64,000 nt of DNA, from positions 6,820,001 through 6,884,000 of the forward strand of contig NC_064677.1 in the NCBI RefSeq assembly GCF_023278565.1, given 5' to 3'. Source of the DNA: Colletotrichum lupini. Lineage: Eukaryota; Ascomycota; Sordariomycetes; Glomerellales; Glomerellaceae. Shown piece after piece: positions 25,668 through 36,737 of this stretch; the stretch's first letter is position 1, and each line of letters opens with the position of its first letter. Made by a program: the position numbers and the translations under genes. The notes beneath the pieces are model-generated. The model worked only from the letters and a program-made list of their open reading frames with translations, was not told the origin of the DNA and searched no databases.

Positions 25668-27006
25668 TTACATCCTGTCACTTCCACCGACGGCACGGTT
25701 GGTATCTGGGGTGTTTACACCAGCACCAGATCCTCGTTCAATCACTTTGCGGCGCGAGCTGGGAAGGGCGTTAGGCTTATTAGCGCCAGGCTGAGGGGTC
25801 GGCTGACCAGCAGTAGCGGCGTTCGTGCGAGATGCCCGCGCCTTTTCATCCTCCTCCTGAGTGGCTCCTGCAGCCTGAGCAATTGCCTGAGCATTCTTCT
25901 GGTACTTGTAGACAGTCCAGTCGAAGACGTAGTCGTACTGGAAGCCCTCGCGGACGAAGAGATCACGGAAGATCTTGCGGAGGTAGCTGTAATCGGGCTT
26001 GTCGTCGAATCGGAGGGATCGGGTGTAGTTGAGGTAGATGGCGAATTCGTTGGGGAAGCCGCGGCAAAGGACCTCGGTCGGGGTGGTCATCTTCTTCTCC
26101 ATGATGCGGTCGTATTTCTGCTTCTTGGTAGCAGCCTTAAGTCCCTGCCAGGGAAGGGATCCACGGCAGAAGTAGAGCATGACGTAGCCCAGGGACTCCA
26201 TGTCGTCACGGCGAGATTGCTCTGCGAAGCTGTCAGTGGCCAGGAGGAAACGGAAAGGGGTTTGGGTGCGTGGAAAGATAACATACCGACACCCAAGTGG
26301 GTGTTGATGGAAGCATAACGGGCGGTTCCGGTAAGGTTCTTGTTCTCTCTGTAAGGGATGTGGAAGTGCGTCTTGGGGTCACGGTACTTCTTGGCCAAAC
26401 CAAAGTCGATAACGTTGACCTGGTTGCCACGCTTACCAATACCCATGAGGAAGTTGTCGGGCTTGATATCACGGTGAATGAAAGACTTGGCGTGGATGTA
26501 CTCGATGCGAGAAATCAGCTGATCAGCGAGAAGCAGCACGGTCTTGAGGGAGAATTTGCGGTTGCAGAAGTTGAAGAGATCCTCCAAACTGGGTCCGAGG
26601 AGGTCAAGGACCATGGCGTTGTAGTCGCACTCGGTACCGAACCAACGGACAAAGGGAATACCGACACCGCCGGCCAGGGACTTGTAGACTCTGGCCTCAT
26701 ACTCAAGCTGGGGGTGCTTGGCCTTGACGCTCTCGAGCTTGATGGCAATCTCCTCGCCGGAGATGATGTTGGTGCCGAGGTAAATATCACCGAAAGAACC
26801 AGAACCGATCTTGCGACCGATGCGGTACTTGTTACCGACACGAAGATCCTGCCAATTGTCGTTAGCCATGTGCAATGACAGTTGGAAGCAAGCGGCTCCA
26901 TCGACAGATTGGGCCCTTTCAACAAGAGCATATATAGCTCCTGGCAAGACTGTGCCCAATGTCGAACAGAACCGACCGTCGACTATCCACTTACCATTGT
27001 GGTCAT
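25668..27006 (-). CDS. hrr25: Casein kinase I, Hrr25/CK1-delta type
   Basis: Three exons: a 12-nt first exon (27006-26995, MTTM), 26848-26287 and 26221-25668, giving 375 aa. Intron 1 (26849-26994, 146 bp) has GTAAGT, a GCTAAC branch and a GGCAG acceptor. Intron 2 is 26222-26286 (65 bp). The tiny first exon gives [15 protein letters not shown], the usual start of fungal CK1 as I recall it. The unspliced alternative starting at 26869 (MANDNWQ) would read through the branch site. The kinase domain shows [38 protein letters not shown] and the CK1 hallmark [15 protein letters not shown], followed by [13 protein letters not shown]. The tail is Ala/Gln/Pro-rich. CK1 kinases of this type act in DNA repair, vesicle traffic, endocytosis and circadian clock control. 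The stop codon overlaps a good donor site (see findings). Confidence 0.95.
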
Positions 27007-30000
27007 CTTGACTGATGTGCTGACTCTGCACCTTTCGGATGCAGATTTTGGTTTCGTAGGTCGGGTGTCGATCGACGGGTCAGAGTTTTAATCGACAACG
27101 AAGCGATGGGCTGGGTAGAATCGAAGAATTAGTATTGATGCATGAGACAAGGGAAGGCTTCGAACTGTGCCGTTGGAACGATGGAGATATGTGAGGACGT
27201 TGTGAGAACAGGAATAAGTGGGAAAGTTGAAGAGTGGGTAGAATTGGTCGAGGCCTTGGAAGAGAGGATTGAATGAGGCAAAGCTCGGATCCACCGCCAA
27301 AACCCACGGTCAGCCCGAGGCTAGGCTGGGCAAAACGGAGGAAGAGTGAACCCCAGACAGAGGCAGAGGGAGAGGGGTGTAGTCCGACAAGGCAACGATT
27401 GTCGACGGATTGAGGATCAAGGTAGTCGAAAATTGAGGGAATATAGCGAAAGAGGAAGAATAGGCTCACCTGTAGAGGGTTTGTACGTATGTGTTGTCGG
27501 GAGAGGTGGAAGGAGTCGTGTGTGTGAGAGAGATGGTTTGATGGTACCTGTGTGACGAAAGAGGTGAACGGGGTCAGTATGGGCTCTTGAAAGTCAAGAT
27601 GAGTAGAGGGGGGGGCGGATGGATTGATGGGGGTCGGGAGGGGGTAATTTGTAATTGATGCTGATGCTGATGGGAATGGAAAATGTATGCGTACCTTATC
27701 CTCAAATGCCAACGAAGCCGTGTCCAAAGTGAAGGGGACAGAGACGATGTGCTGTTCGGGCAAGAAGCCTTTGGCAATCAAGGGCTCGTGAAAGAGATCG
27801 TGGGGTGAAGAAAGGAAGAGTAAGGCAGGAAGGAGGAGGGTGAGAGAGGATGGGAAGAGGGTACCTTAATGGGATGGGAGCCCAAAAGTGGAGGCGACAA
27901 GGCAAAATGGAGAAAAGCACCACCTTCCTTCCCTCAGGCGCTCTTACCTATCTTACGGAGTCCTTTAGGTACTTCTCATCTTCTCAAGGACTGGGCGACA
28001 CGCGAAGGGCGAAGGAGGGCTGGCGGCGGGCAGCGGGCGGCGGACCACCTCACTGGGGCGGACAGGCGCTGGGTGCTAAATGGGACACGGAGACTGGACG
28101 GGGGAAATAGAACCAAGGAAGAAGGCACGAAGGAGACGAGGTATCCGTGGTACCTACCTTACTCCGTGGGCCGCAGTTGCGCAGGTAGGTGTCTTCCAAA
28201 GGTACCTTACCTACCTACCTTACTTACGGTAGGTGCCTTCCAAAGGTACCTTACCTACCTACCTTACTTACGGTAGGTACCTATGTTGGGTACCTTAGAT
28301 GCTCAGCCTGAGAATCTAGGTAAGTACCCCCATTGTCGAAAATCCGGTGGCAGGTACATACCCTTGCACGCCAATTCTGCCGAGAGCCGCACGTACCCTC
28401 TCCGTGCTCGTTCCCTCCAGCCCAAGGTCCGAATACCTGCCTTCTACCTGCGTTCGGGTGGCCTTCCATCCCCTCTCCCACACGGCATTACATAAGGCAT
28501 CTTCCATTCATTATGCTGGACGATACGGGCAGCAACCCGACACAGCAAGCCTTCTTTTTCGGTGCCAACTTGCTGGTTCGTAGTTACCCGTCCGGCCGTC
28601 CACCCGTCCTCAACCTGGCAAGTCTCTACCGGTATTCTGACCATACTACGGAGCACCCTGTCATCATCAAGAACGTCAGCTCCAACTTGGACTATCCGTG
28701 TTGTCTATTGAACCATTCATCAAATTCAACAATCGAGCTGTCCACCTGGCTTGACACCGCCTCATGAAGCATCTCTTTGCCTCAAGATTCATATGCCGGC
28801 TCCAGTAACCAAACTGGTCTGTGGCCTCAGCCCGCCAGCGGCCAGCATCCTGAGCTCCCGTACTTCCGCGCTTGTCGCAGATGCCATGCCCTGGTCGCTT
28901 CAGCTCACATCACCTCACCTCTCACGTCACCCCAGATAAAGAAATACCGGCACAGAAAGCGAGCCAAGTACGACATCACAAAGGCACAGCTTTACCCAAA
29001 TCCTCTTTACCAAGGCATACCGGCATACCGACACCAAGCTACATAGACCAAACACAGCCGCCGCGGCTCAACCACTACAATTGCGACACTCGTCACATCC
29101 TAACCGGTCAACCGAGCCCCGAGTACCGTACGCATAGGCTGATCTGTGGTCTGGCCAAGCACCAGCTCATCCTCATCTTGAGCCCATCTTGAAATTGGAA
29201 CACCGCATTGGCCATGCAATTCAATGCAATGAACCTCTCTCCGCCGGGGTCACTGGACAACGACGGGGAAATACCTGGTCGAGACATGTAGGCCCCTCGC
29301 CAGCCCGACATGGAGTCCCACGGTCCACCCGCCCAACGTTCCACCGCTCCAAAGGGGGAAATTTCGAAGCCTGAAAACCGCTACCGCCGCCCCCAACCCT
29401 TCTCTCCAACACCCAAGAACCCTGTCTAGAATCACTACTTTCGGAAGACGAGCTTGCAGGCTTGCAGCAGTCTGGGTACTGACCCTACTCTGTACTTCCG
29501 AACTTCGTACGGAACGAACGCGAATTGAACACGCCCAAATTCTCAATGGGGGCCCTCTCAATGACACGGAATGATGCGAGAGGAGCGACACCATGACGGC
29601 GGCAAGGACCCTGAACCGACCACTCAACCCACCGTACAGATACTCTGTGAATTTTTCTTGAAAGGAAACCTGCCGATCTCCGACCTCAACGCTCTTTGCT
29701 ATGGAGAGTCTGCCGCGGAACAAAGCTTTCAGAGCTGTAGGACATGTCTGGCACCGGTTCTTCTTCAGCATTCCCAAGTTAGGCAGGGCTTTCGTCATCG
29801 CAATAATCCCCAGATGCACCATGTAACCAGGCGGCTTCCTTTGAGATAACATACCAAACTGCAATCAGCACCGACGCAAAATATCACCTGCAGCCAACCA
29901 AGACCCATCTGTCGCCGGGCTACGGCTACGGATACACGCAGGGCGCGAACCACCACATCTTCAGGATCCTTGCCGGAACCTCCCCCCTGAAGCGATGCTT

Positions 30001-32049
30001 TCAGCTTCCCACGACGGACCGCAACGAGCTAAGGTACGGAGTAGAGACATCGGGCGTGCGCCCTTGCAAGTGAACCTTGTCAGATTTCTCCTCGATTGAG
30101 TCGACTCGTCTTGCCATTTTGCGTGTCAGCATCAATCTGGATTTCACCAATCTGCAACTCAAAGGCCTTTGTCATGCCAATTTCAACGGTAGCCGGCATA
30201 TAAGTCCTGGACCAATATCACAACCTCCTAATTCTACGTTGCCGCATTTACCAGTAACCGCTACTAATCCCTCAGGTGACACTGCTCCCGCCAGAGTAGG
30301 ATGCGCTAATCACCAACCGGCGAGAGCCTCACCGCTCTTAGTCCTCTCCCCCGCAACGAGACCACGACGCTCGAGCCCACCAGGAAAAATAACTCCAGAC
30401 TGTCGGTCAGGAGACCAGTCATAAATCGGACGGTCGAGGGCACCAATGCTGCAAGATCGAGATGCCTATTTTCAGTATCCTACAGGAGCTAACCCCTCCA
30501 GCCTCAATTCGATATCATAATGCATAGGTGAAAATGGCCATACCTCAGAAGCAAGTAAGTACCTTTGGATGGCATAATCATCGGCTCGGAGGCATAGGTA
30601 CGAGAGTCAGCACAGTACCACTTCCTTCGTCATGCAACAACAGCCTCTCTCGGGTGTCGCTGCTGGCATCCGAGATATCAAGTTCCGATACCGAAAGGCC
30701 CCCTTGGCCATCTCCCCTTAAAACAGCAAAAGATCTCCCGCAAGAGGCAGTTACAAGGGAAGCTCTCCTCGGTCCCTCCACCCCCTCGCCTACGATGCAC
30801 AAAAGAGAATGAATGACCTGCAATGCGACCGCCCATCGTATCGTGAGCAGCATCTCATCTCTGGCGGTGCCGCCTTTCAGATGCGCCGTGCGCTAGAGGA
30901 GCGCTCTGTGGCGTTAGATGGGGCCAAACGCCATGGAAGCTATTCGACGTCGCCCACGTCACTCTTGTTCCAGGTCTTTCGGTCTGCCCCGAACAAGGAG
31001 CAAGTCAAATTTGAAACCCTTGATTGCAGAGCAAATTGAGCAAACAAAATAGCATTTCAGGGCCTGACCAAGATTTTTCTTTGAGGGCCCAGTGTGGCAG
31101 CCAAAACCTGGATTTTACCCTCAGCGTGGCCGAAGCTCGCGACTCAGACGTCCGAACCGTCCGCTATTCAGCCAACTGTGTCCGAGTTGGGCACCAACCT
31201 TTGGACAGCGATCCCCAGTTCTAGTTGGCTCTCTCTCCGAGCAATTGGGCTGTATCCCCGACCCTACACTCCCTGCCTCCCGACTGTACTGCCTCGCGAG
31301 TGCTTGCCAATTGTCAAAAACTACGCATGGAGTACTCGGTTCGGGATGACTTATCCCATTATGGATGCTCTCAGAGATGCCATGGCCATTCGGCAACGTT
31401 CAGAGCCGCCCTCTGCCAGCATGATTCTTTGATGGCCACTTGTCATTCACCACCACTTGTAACTGAGCCATGGTCTTGGGGTCGTAACAACACCAGCGCT
31501 TTGTTGGTCTTGAATGGGTGCAATGCTGCAATCGGCATTAACAAAATTGGGAGGCCGCGGAAAGGCATTTAAATGCCTCTTCCGAGTCCCCATATCTTAT
31601 CGGCTGTCAGTTGTGAGTAAGCGTGCCTCAAACCCCGGAAGGCAGCTCCAGTGACTTGCATATCGACGTCCTAAATTAGAGACGTTCGAGAAGCGGCAAA
31701 TGGTGGATAGAATTCTGGAAGCTCACCGCCGTTAGCGGCGCTATGGTGCGCCCTGGCTACATTTCGATACATTGGGCCGCACGTACGTCTCGAAACAGGA
31801 GACGGACCATCACGCCGTCTCCGTAGTGTCAGCTCAGGAATGTCACTCGTTCCTCCACAAGCCAACGGGCGTTCCCTTCGCTTTGTCCTTTGGCTAGTTG
31901 GGACGACGGAGATGCCCAGGCTTACGAAATCTAGACTGGTCCCGGCCGAAAGACCAATGTTTTAGGGCGATGATATTCTGCCAGCACCTGCCGATATCCC
32001 GCCACCAAGTGTGGCTGCGGCCGCTCCTGCCTCCGACCACGGAGCCCAG
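27007..32049. other. Long intergenic region upstream of CK1
   Basis: No supported gene in 5 kb. The stretch 27007-27900 is probably CK1 leader and promoter (pyrimidine-rich on the minus strand). From 28140 to 28290 there is a short tandem duplication rich in CCTACCTTACC (listed separately). The rest, 28300-32049, has normal base composition and only short scattered open frames. TACGGAGTA occurs at 30035-30043. I see nothing resembling a transposon or RNA gene here. Confidence 0.5.
28184..28271. repeat. 44-bp tandem duplication rich in CCTACCTTACC
   Basis: Units 28184-28227 and 28228-28271 differ at one position (T/C), and a third, truncated copy begins at 28272. Each unit contains GGTACCTTACC next to GGTAGG-type sequence, so parts of it are self-complementary. 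Confidence 0.9.
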
Positions 32050-32119
32050 CTACCCATACCCACCCACTTACCCACCCACTTACCTACCCACTTACCTACC
32101 TACCTACTTACCTACTTAT
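32050..32119. repeat. Degenerate CCCACTTAC / CCTACTTAC tandem repeat
   Basis: A pyrimidine-rich array of 8- to 12-bp units (ACCCACTTACC, then ACCTACTTACC) sits at the left border of the AT-rich island. The units grade from CCCAC to CCTAC toward the island, as expected if C-to-T changes increase toward it. Confidence 0.75.
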
Positions 32120-32683
32120 AACTACTACTTCGTTAACCTTACCGTTACTACCGCTACCGCTACTATTAATTAAAACTATTCTTAACGTTAATATATTATA
32201 AAAAGAGAATAATTATAAAGTTAATAATCCCTTTATTTATTACTATATTATTAATTATAATAATTATAATTACGTAAAATATAACTACTTATTTTATAAT
32301 TAGTACTTTTCTAGCCTACTTAAAGCTAAAATAGTACTTAACGAGGCTATTTATAAAGCTAGTTTTATAATCCGAATTATTTAATATAAACCCTTTACTA
32401 GGGCGCTAATTATTATTACTTATTATTATATTTATAACCCGCGTTATAATTAAAAATAATAATACTTTATAAAATTAATTTATTTAAATAAGCGTCGTAA
32501 ATCCTTAACTTCGTTTATAAACTATTATTAATAAATTATTACTAGCTTTTTAAATAGTAACTAGCTCTTTTATCTTATTATTAGCGCTTTTTATAATTAC
32601 TATAACTACCTATTTAATAATATTAACGCTTTTACGTATTATTACTACATACTATTACGTAATAAAAAGGACTAAATCGTTAA

Positions 32684-33325
32684 CTGTTACGAAGGTAACT
32701 TTGTGTACCTTATTATTCGCCTTATTATCAATATTACGTAAGCAAACTATATACCATATTAATCTACGATTTCTGTAGATTATTATAGGTATTGATTATG
32801 TAAGCAATACTCTAGCACGTATAGCTTTAACGAGGTAATGCGGGATATTCTTATAAAGAATATAAAAAGTAAATATTCATATAGAAGCAAGAATATATGA
32901 ATATAGGGGATATAAGCGTATATAAAAGAGGTTTTTGTAGTAAAGAGAGTAATATAGTTAAATTACTATATAAGAAGTTACTTGCTTAACGAAAGGTCTA
33001 GGTAGGTAAATACACGCCTATATATAGGTATAAAAACCTCCTACTAGAATATTCCATTGCTTATTAATTATGATATAATTAATAAGCGTATACGTAAGTG
33101 AATGCGTAATCGTAGTACGTAATTCCGCCTCGAGTAAATTCTAGATTATTTAGTTACCTTCCAGTACTTTACATTGCTCACGTAAGCTTATATAAGCAGT
33201 ATTACTTACATAATCAATACCTATAATAATCTACAGAAATCGTAGATTAATATGGTATATAGTTTGCCTACGTAATACTGACAATAAGGCGAATAATAAG
33301 GTAAACAAAGTTACCTTTATAACAG
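32684..33325. mobile_element. 642-bp inverted-repeat element (MITE-like)
   Basis: The left arm 32684-32810 and right arm 33199-33325 are both 127 bp. They are reverse complements at 120 of 127 positions by my hand alignment, and six of the seven differences are transitions. The arms begin CTGTTA and end TAACAG. The 388-bp centre is non-coding and contains a 13-bp perfect hairpin (33059-33071 with 33075-33087, 3-nt loop). No clear target-site duplication is visible. The length, long arms and lack of coding potential fit a non-autonomous DNA transposon. A pair of oppositely oriented repeats with a spacer is the alternative. Confidence 0.75.
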
Positions 33326-33642
33326 AGCCCTTTATATTTAAATATAAAAAAGCTATTAAATACGTAAAAGTAATACTTATACTAATATTATTATTATTAA
33401 TAGTACCTTTAGTACTAAATAAGGCTACCTCTACCTAACGAGGCTTTAAAATTATATATAATTTTAATACGTATAAGCTTAGTATAAAGATATAGCGGGG
33501 GTATTAGCGGGCTATTATTAACGAGGTAATTAATATAGTTAATAGTAATATAATTAATCTTATAAAGGCTTCTTAGCTATTAATACTTATAAAATTACAA
33601 TCCTAATTAACTAGTAATCTTACGTAATTAAATGTATTATAA

Positions 33643-33792
33643 GATCTAGTTAACGAGGATTATATTTATAATATTAATTTTATAATAAAAAGCGAGATAG
33701 ATAGACTTATTAATAAGTACGAGGCTAAAGTAGAGGACGAGGCTAAAGTAGAGGAAGTCGCTAAATTACGGGCTATGGGCTATACGAAGTAA
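33643..33792 (+). pseudogene. Decayed open-frame remnant with acidic coiled-coil-like tail
   Basis: An open stretch of 49 codons ends at TAA 33790-33792. It encodes a charged segment including KSEIDRLINKYEAK and a duplicated EDEAKVE motif (18-bp direct repeat in the DNA). Upstream, the same frame is broken by TAA codons, which are what CAA (Gln) codons become under CA-to-TA mutation. It is probably the C-terminal part of a mutated transposon or duplicated gene; the family is not recognised. Confidence 0.4.
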
Positions 33793-33799
33793 TTAATAG

Positions 33800-33964
33800 T
33801 TAATTAGGTAGTTAATTAGGTAGTTAATTAGGTAGTTAATTAGGTAGTTAATTAGGTAGTTAATTAGGTAGTTAATTAGGTAGTTAATTAGGTAGTTAAT
33901 TAGGTAGTTAATTAGGTAGTTAATTAGGTAGTTAATTAAGTAGTTAATTAAGTAGTTAATTAGG
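33800..33964. repeat. 12-bp tandem array TTAATTAGGTAG
   Basis: Thirteen full units plus a 9-bp partial copy. Most units are identical; two near the right end read AAGTAG instead of AGGTAG, a G-to-A change. The array immediately follows the stop of the remnant frame. Confidence 0.92.
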
Positions 33965-34085
33965 CTAATTCGTCGATTACCATACTTTTTACTAAAATAA
34001 TTTAATTAACTATAAGTTAATTAACGGCCTCTGATTAGCCTAACTTATTTAAATACTAACTACGCAGAGCCTAGCTTATATATAT

Positions 34086-36737
34086 GCCCGAGACCGGCGG
34101 TCGTGTAGCGGCCGTAGCTACACTTGGTAGCAGAATAGCGGCAGCTGGTGGCAGAATATCATCGCCCATGTTTTACGTCTTCAGAGAAGCTGTCATTCGG
34201 ATTCCAACGTCAGCAGAGCTTCTAATTCCGGGGTTCGACGCCAGCCAAACGACAAAACAACTGGATTCTGCAAGAACAGAGCCAACTAGTGTTTGGCATG
34301 TCAGTTCCATTGTTCAGCATGGGTTTGAGGCATGGATCGGCACCCGTTACCAGTCAACCGCCATTCAGAATCATAAAGGTCTGATCAAAACGGTTTGAAT
34401 ATGAGTTGTCGAGGCTAAGAGGCTGTTGCGTATTTGCATATTACTTGACCAACCATGAGCATACTGTTGCCGGTGCTTCCAAGACCCCCGCAGAGCCAAG
34501 CAATCGAGAGCTTACTGTGGAAGAACGCCCTTCAAGAATGAAGGCCGATGAGCTTCTGGCCAGTGCCGATCACTTTCGGGTTTCCCGCATCGGCCAATCC
34601 ACCTGCAGCTTGGACGGCATCAATGGGCCCTCCGTCACATCACCGCCATTCGATCGTCTGGTCTGCCCGCCCCTTGGTTCGAATGGCTTTGAGAGGCGCT
34701 TGGCGCTGTCCTCACCGAGCATCTGCGAGTTGCCTGATCTTGCCTGCTTCCACCCATTCGACTTGAACCCTATGGTCACAAGATCTCGGCGGCTGCATGT
34801 CACGGAGCTTGGTGACAGGATGGCTCCTGTCTAACATGGTAAGGCAGGCTAAGTCGGAAGATTGATTCGCGAAAATGGAGTAAAGGAATACAAGCCATCA
34901 CCGAAACGCATGGGTACTGAGGCGGTTGACGCGCGAACCACTCACGGCGGCACTCTGAACAAAGACAAGCGCTGAAGCGGCCTCCTGAAGCTGCCTTTGG
35001 AATTCCGGTGTCTACCACAGTGTGGTCCAGCCACATCCCATGTCCGATGAATGGGCCTCGAAACGCCGTCAGACCATTTCCCCCCAAGCTCCGGGCCGCA
35101 ACATAAAGCCATGAACGCCTCTGCACACACTTCCGGATCACCGGGAAGATGGGGACAGGGTGAGCACGGCCGGGGGTCCTGGCCCGGTTTGGGCCGGCCA
35201 AGTGTGCCTTTTCAACGCCGAGGTTGCCTTTTGCTATCGCCGGCACCCTGGCTTTGCTCAACAGCCGGATACTTACTGTCGGCTCAGCGATAACCTCGGG
35301 GCGCTTGTTTCGTTCCTTGACGCAGATATTATCCCCATCTCCGCACAGGTGACATTTGTCAGATGACTTTCTGGGCGTAGGGAAGGGAAAAGAATGAAGT
35401 TATTCATTTGCCAGATCATCTGCCGGAGACTCCTAAGATACTGACTCGGGTCGAGCCCACCTCACACGGATCATATCCGCACCCTCGGAACTTGAGATGA
35501 ACTTTGCGGCATGCGGTGCACAGGAAGGAAAAGAGAGTTTTCATTTTTGCCCTCATTTCCGTCGGGCAGCGACTTGATGAGGGATTATAGCCTTGGCATA
35601 AGGTGCTCGGCGTTCACCTTATAGAGAGGGAGAGCCATACCCACCCCGATTCCAACGTCGAACTTGAGTCTTTTTTTTTTCTGAGGCTTCCTTGACTTCC
35701 GTAGGACCTCGGCCTCTGCCTGTGATGGCCCTACCTTCCCCATGGACCCTGCGTCTTGGGTACCGCGTGAACTCGGCGCGACTTACAAGCAAGACACGAA
35801 AGTTTAAGATGCTATCGCTGATAAGAAGGGGTTATGTCATTCCGCAATGATCTTGGGTTTGTTGTCGATGACATCATGTCAGGGTCTTGAGCATCAATCC
35901 TCCTGATGGGCCTCCCGGTTCCTGTTCGTCTGCGCTGGTTTATTACATGAATGTATCACCAAAGATGGTATTCTGATGGTTATAGATGTTATAGTTTCTA
36001 TATCAAGTTCGGTTTCCCCCGAGGCCAATGGGGATAGCCATCGCCTACGTCGCACTGAATGGATCCCAGCAGATGCAAAGGGTTGGTTCAGTGATACATC
36101 AGATTTGTATTTCCTCGGCCGCCCACCGCCAGGCCAAAACCCAAAACGATATTCGCTTTGGACGCAACCTGTCGCGTCAGATCCTGAGTCGCGTGCGTGG
36201 CTTCCACTGAGCATCCCATCCTGGTGAGTTCGACGTCACTTCACGCAGGCGCGCGTCTCGCTCGGTCCAACGGCCCCGCGCCACCGGGGTAGAGTTTGTG
36301 TGTCTTAACGCTAAGAAGCACCCGGCGGCTACAACTTCATCGTCGCCTCATGTCTATGAACAACTTGTCTTCAGCGAAGCGTCGCTTATTCTCCCGTCGA
36401 ATTAACAGAAATGTCTACGAGATGTGTTGCATCATCGACACATTGTGTTGATTGTGTTGTTTTCCATCATGGTGGTTCGGGGTGAACATGGTTGTTCTAG
36501 CAGCTTGGTGGCAGTGAATGTCGCATATCCCATGTTCGCATGTGTTCACATATGTTCACACGGAGTCCGCACGTTGGGCAGCTCATCGCCCTACCCAGCT
36601 ATATTCTTCTCACAAGACCCCTCAGAACTTTCAAGATGGACGAGTGACCCCTTGGCTCTGTTGCGATGATTGAGAATGCGCGTACGTTGCTACACACTTG
36701 TTAGTCTCGTAGCCAACAAAGAAACACCCCAGGCAGG
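34086..36737. other. Intergenic right of the AT-rich island
   Basis: Base composition returns to normal at 34086. Short open frames (34084-34398, 34406-34834, 34800-35261) have no recognisable domain or splice partners. A T9 run is near 35672. The right end is the 3' flank of the Q/P-rich gene. Confidence 0.5.

Larger units (their letters stand above)
32120..34085. mobile_element. RIP-like AT-rich island of decayed repeats
   Basis: Base composition changes abruptly at both ends. Inside, TA steps are very frequent and CA/TG steps are nearly absent: in 33421-33780 I count one CA and two TG. C and G survive mainly in CG, GC, GG and CT/AG contexts. This is the pattern left by repeat-induced point mutation, which converts CA to TA on either strand of duplicated DNA. 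No intact reading frame remains. The island includes an inverted-repeat element (32684-33325), an open remnant (33643-33792) and a 12-bp array (33800-33964). Which transposon family it came from cannot be told from what is left. Confidence 0.85.

Noticed and set aside
26869..26871. CK1 start at ATG 26869 (MANDNWQ)
   Set aside because: The ATG GCTAAC sequence there is the branch region of a well-formed intron. Splicing from 26994 to 26849 gives the MTTM-DLRVG start.
34406..34834. A 142-codon plus-strand open frame beside the AT-rich island
   Set aside because: No domain and amino-acid composition like non-coding DNA. The overlapping frames on both strands are equally open.
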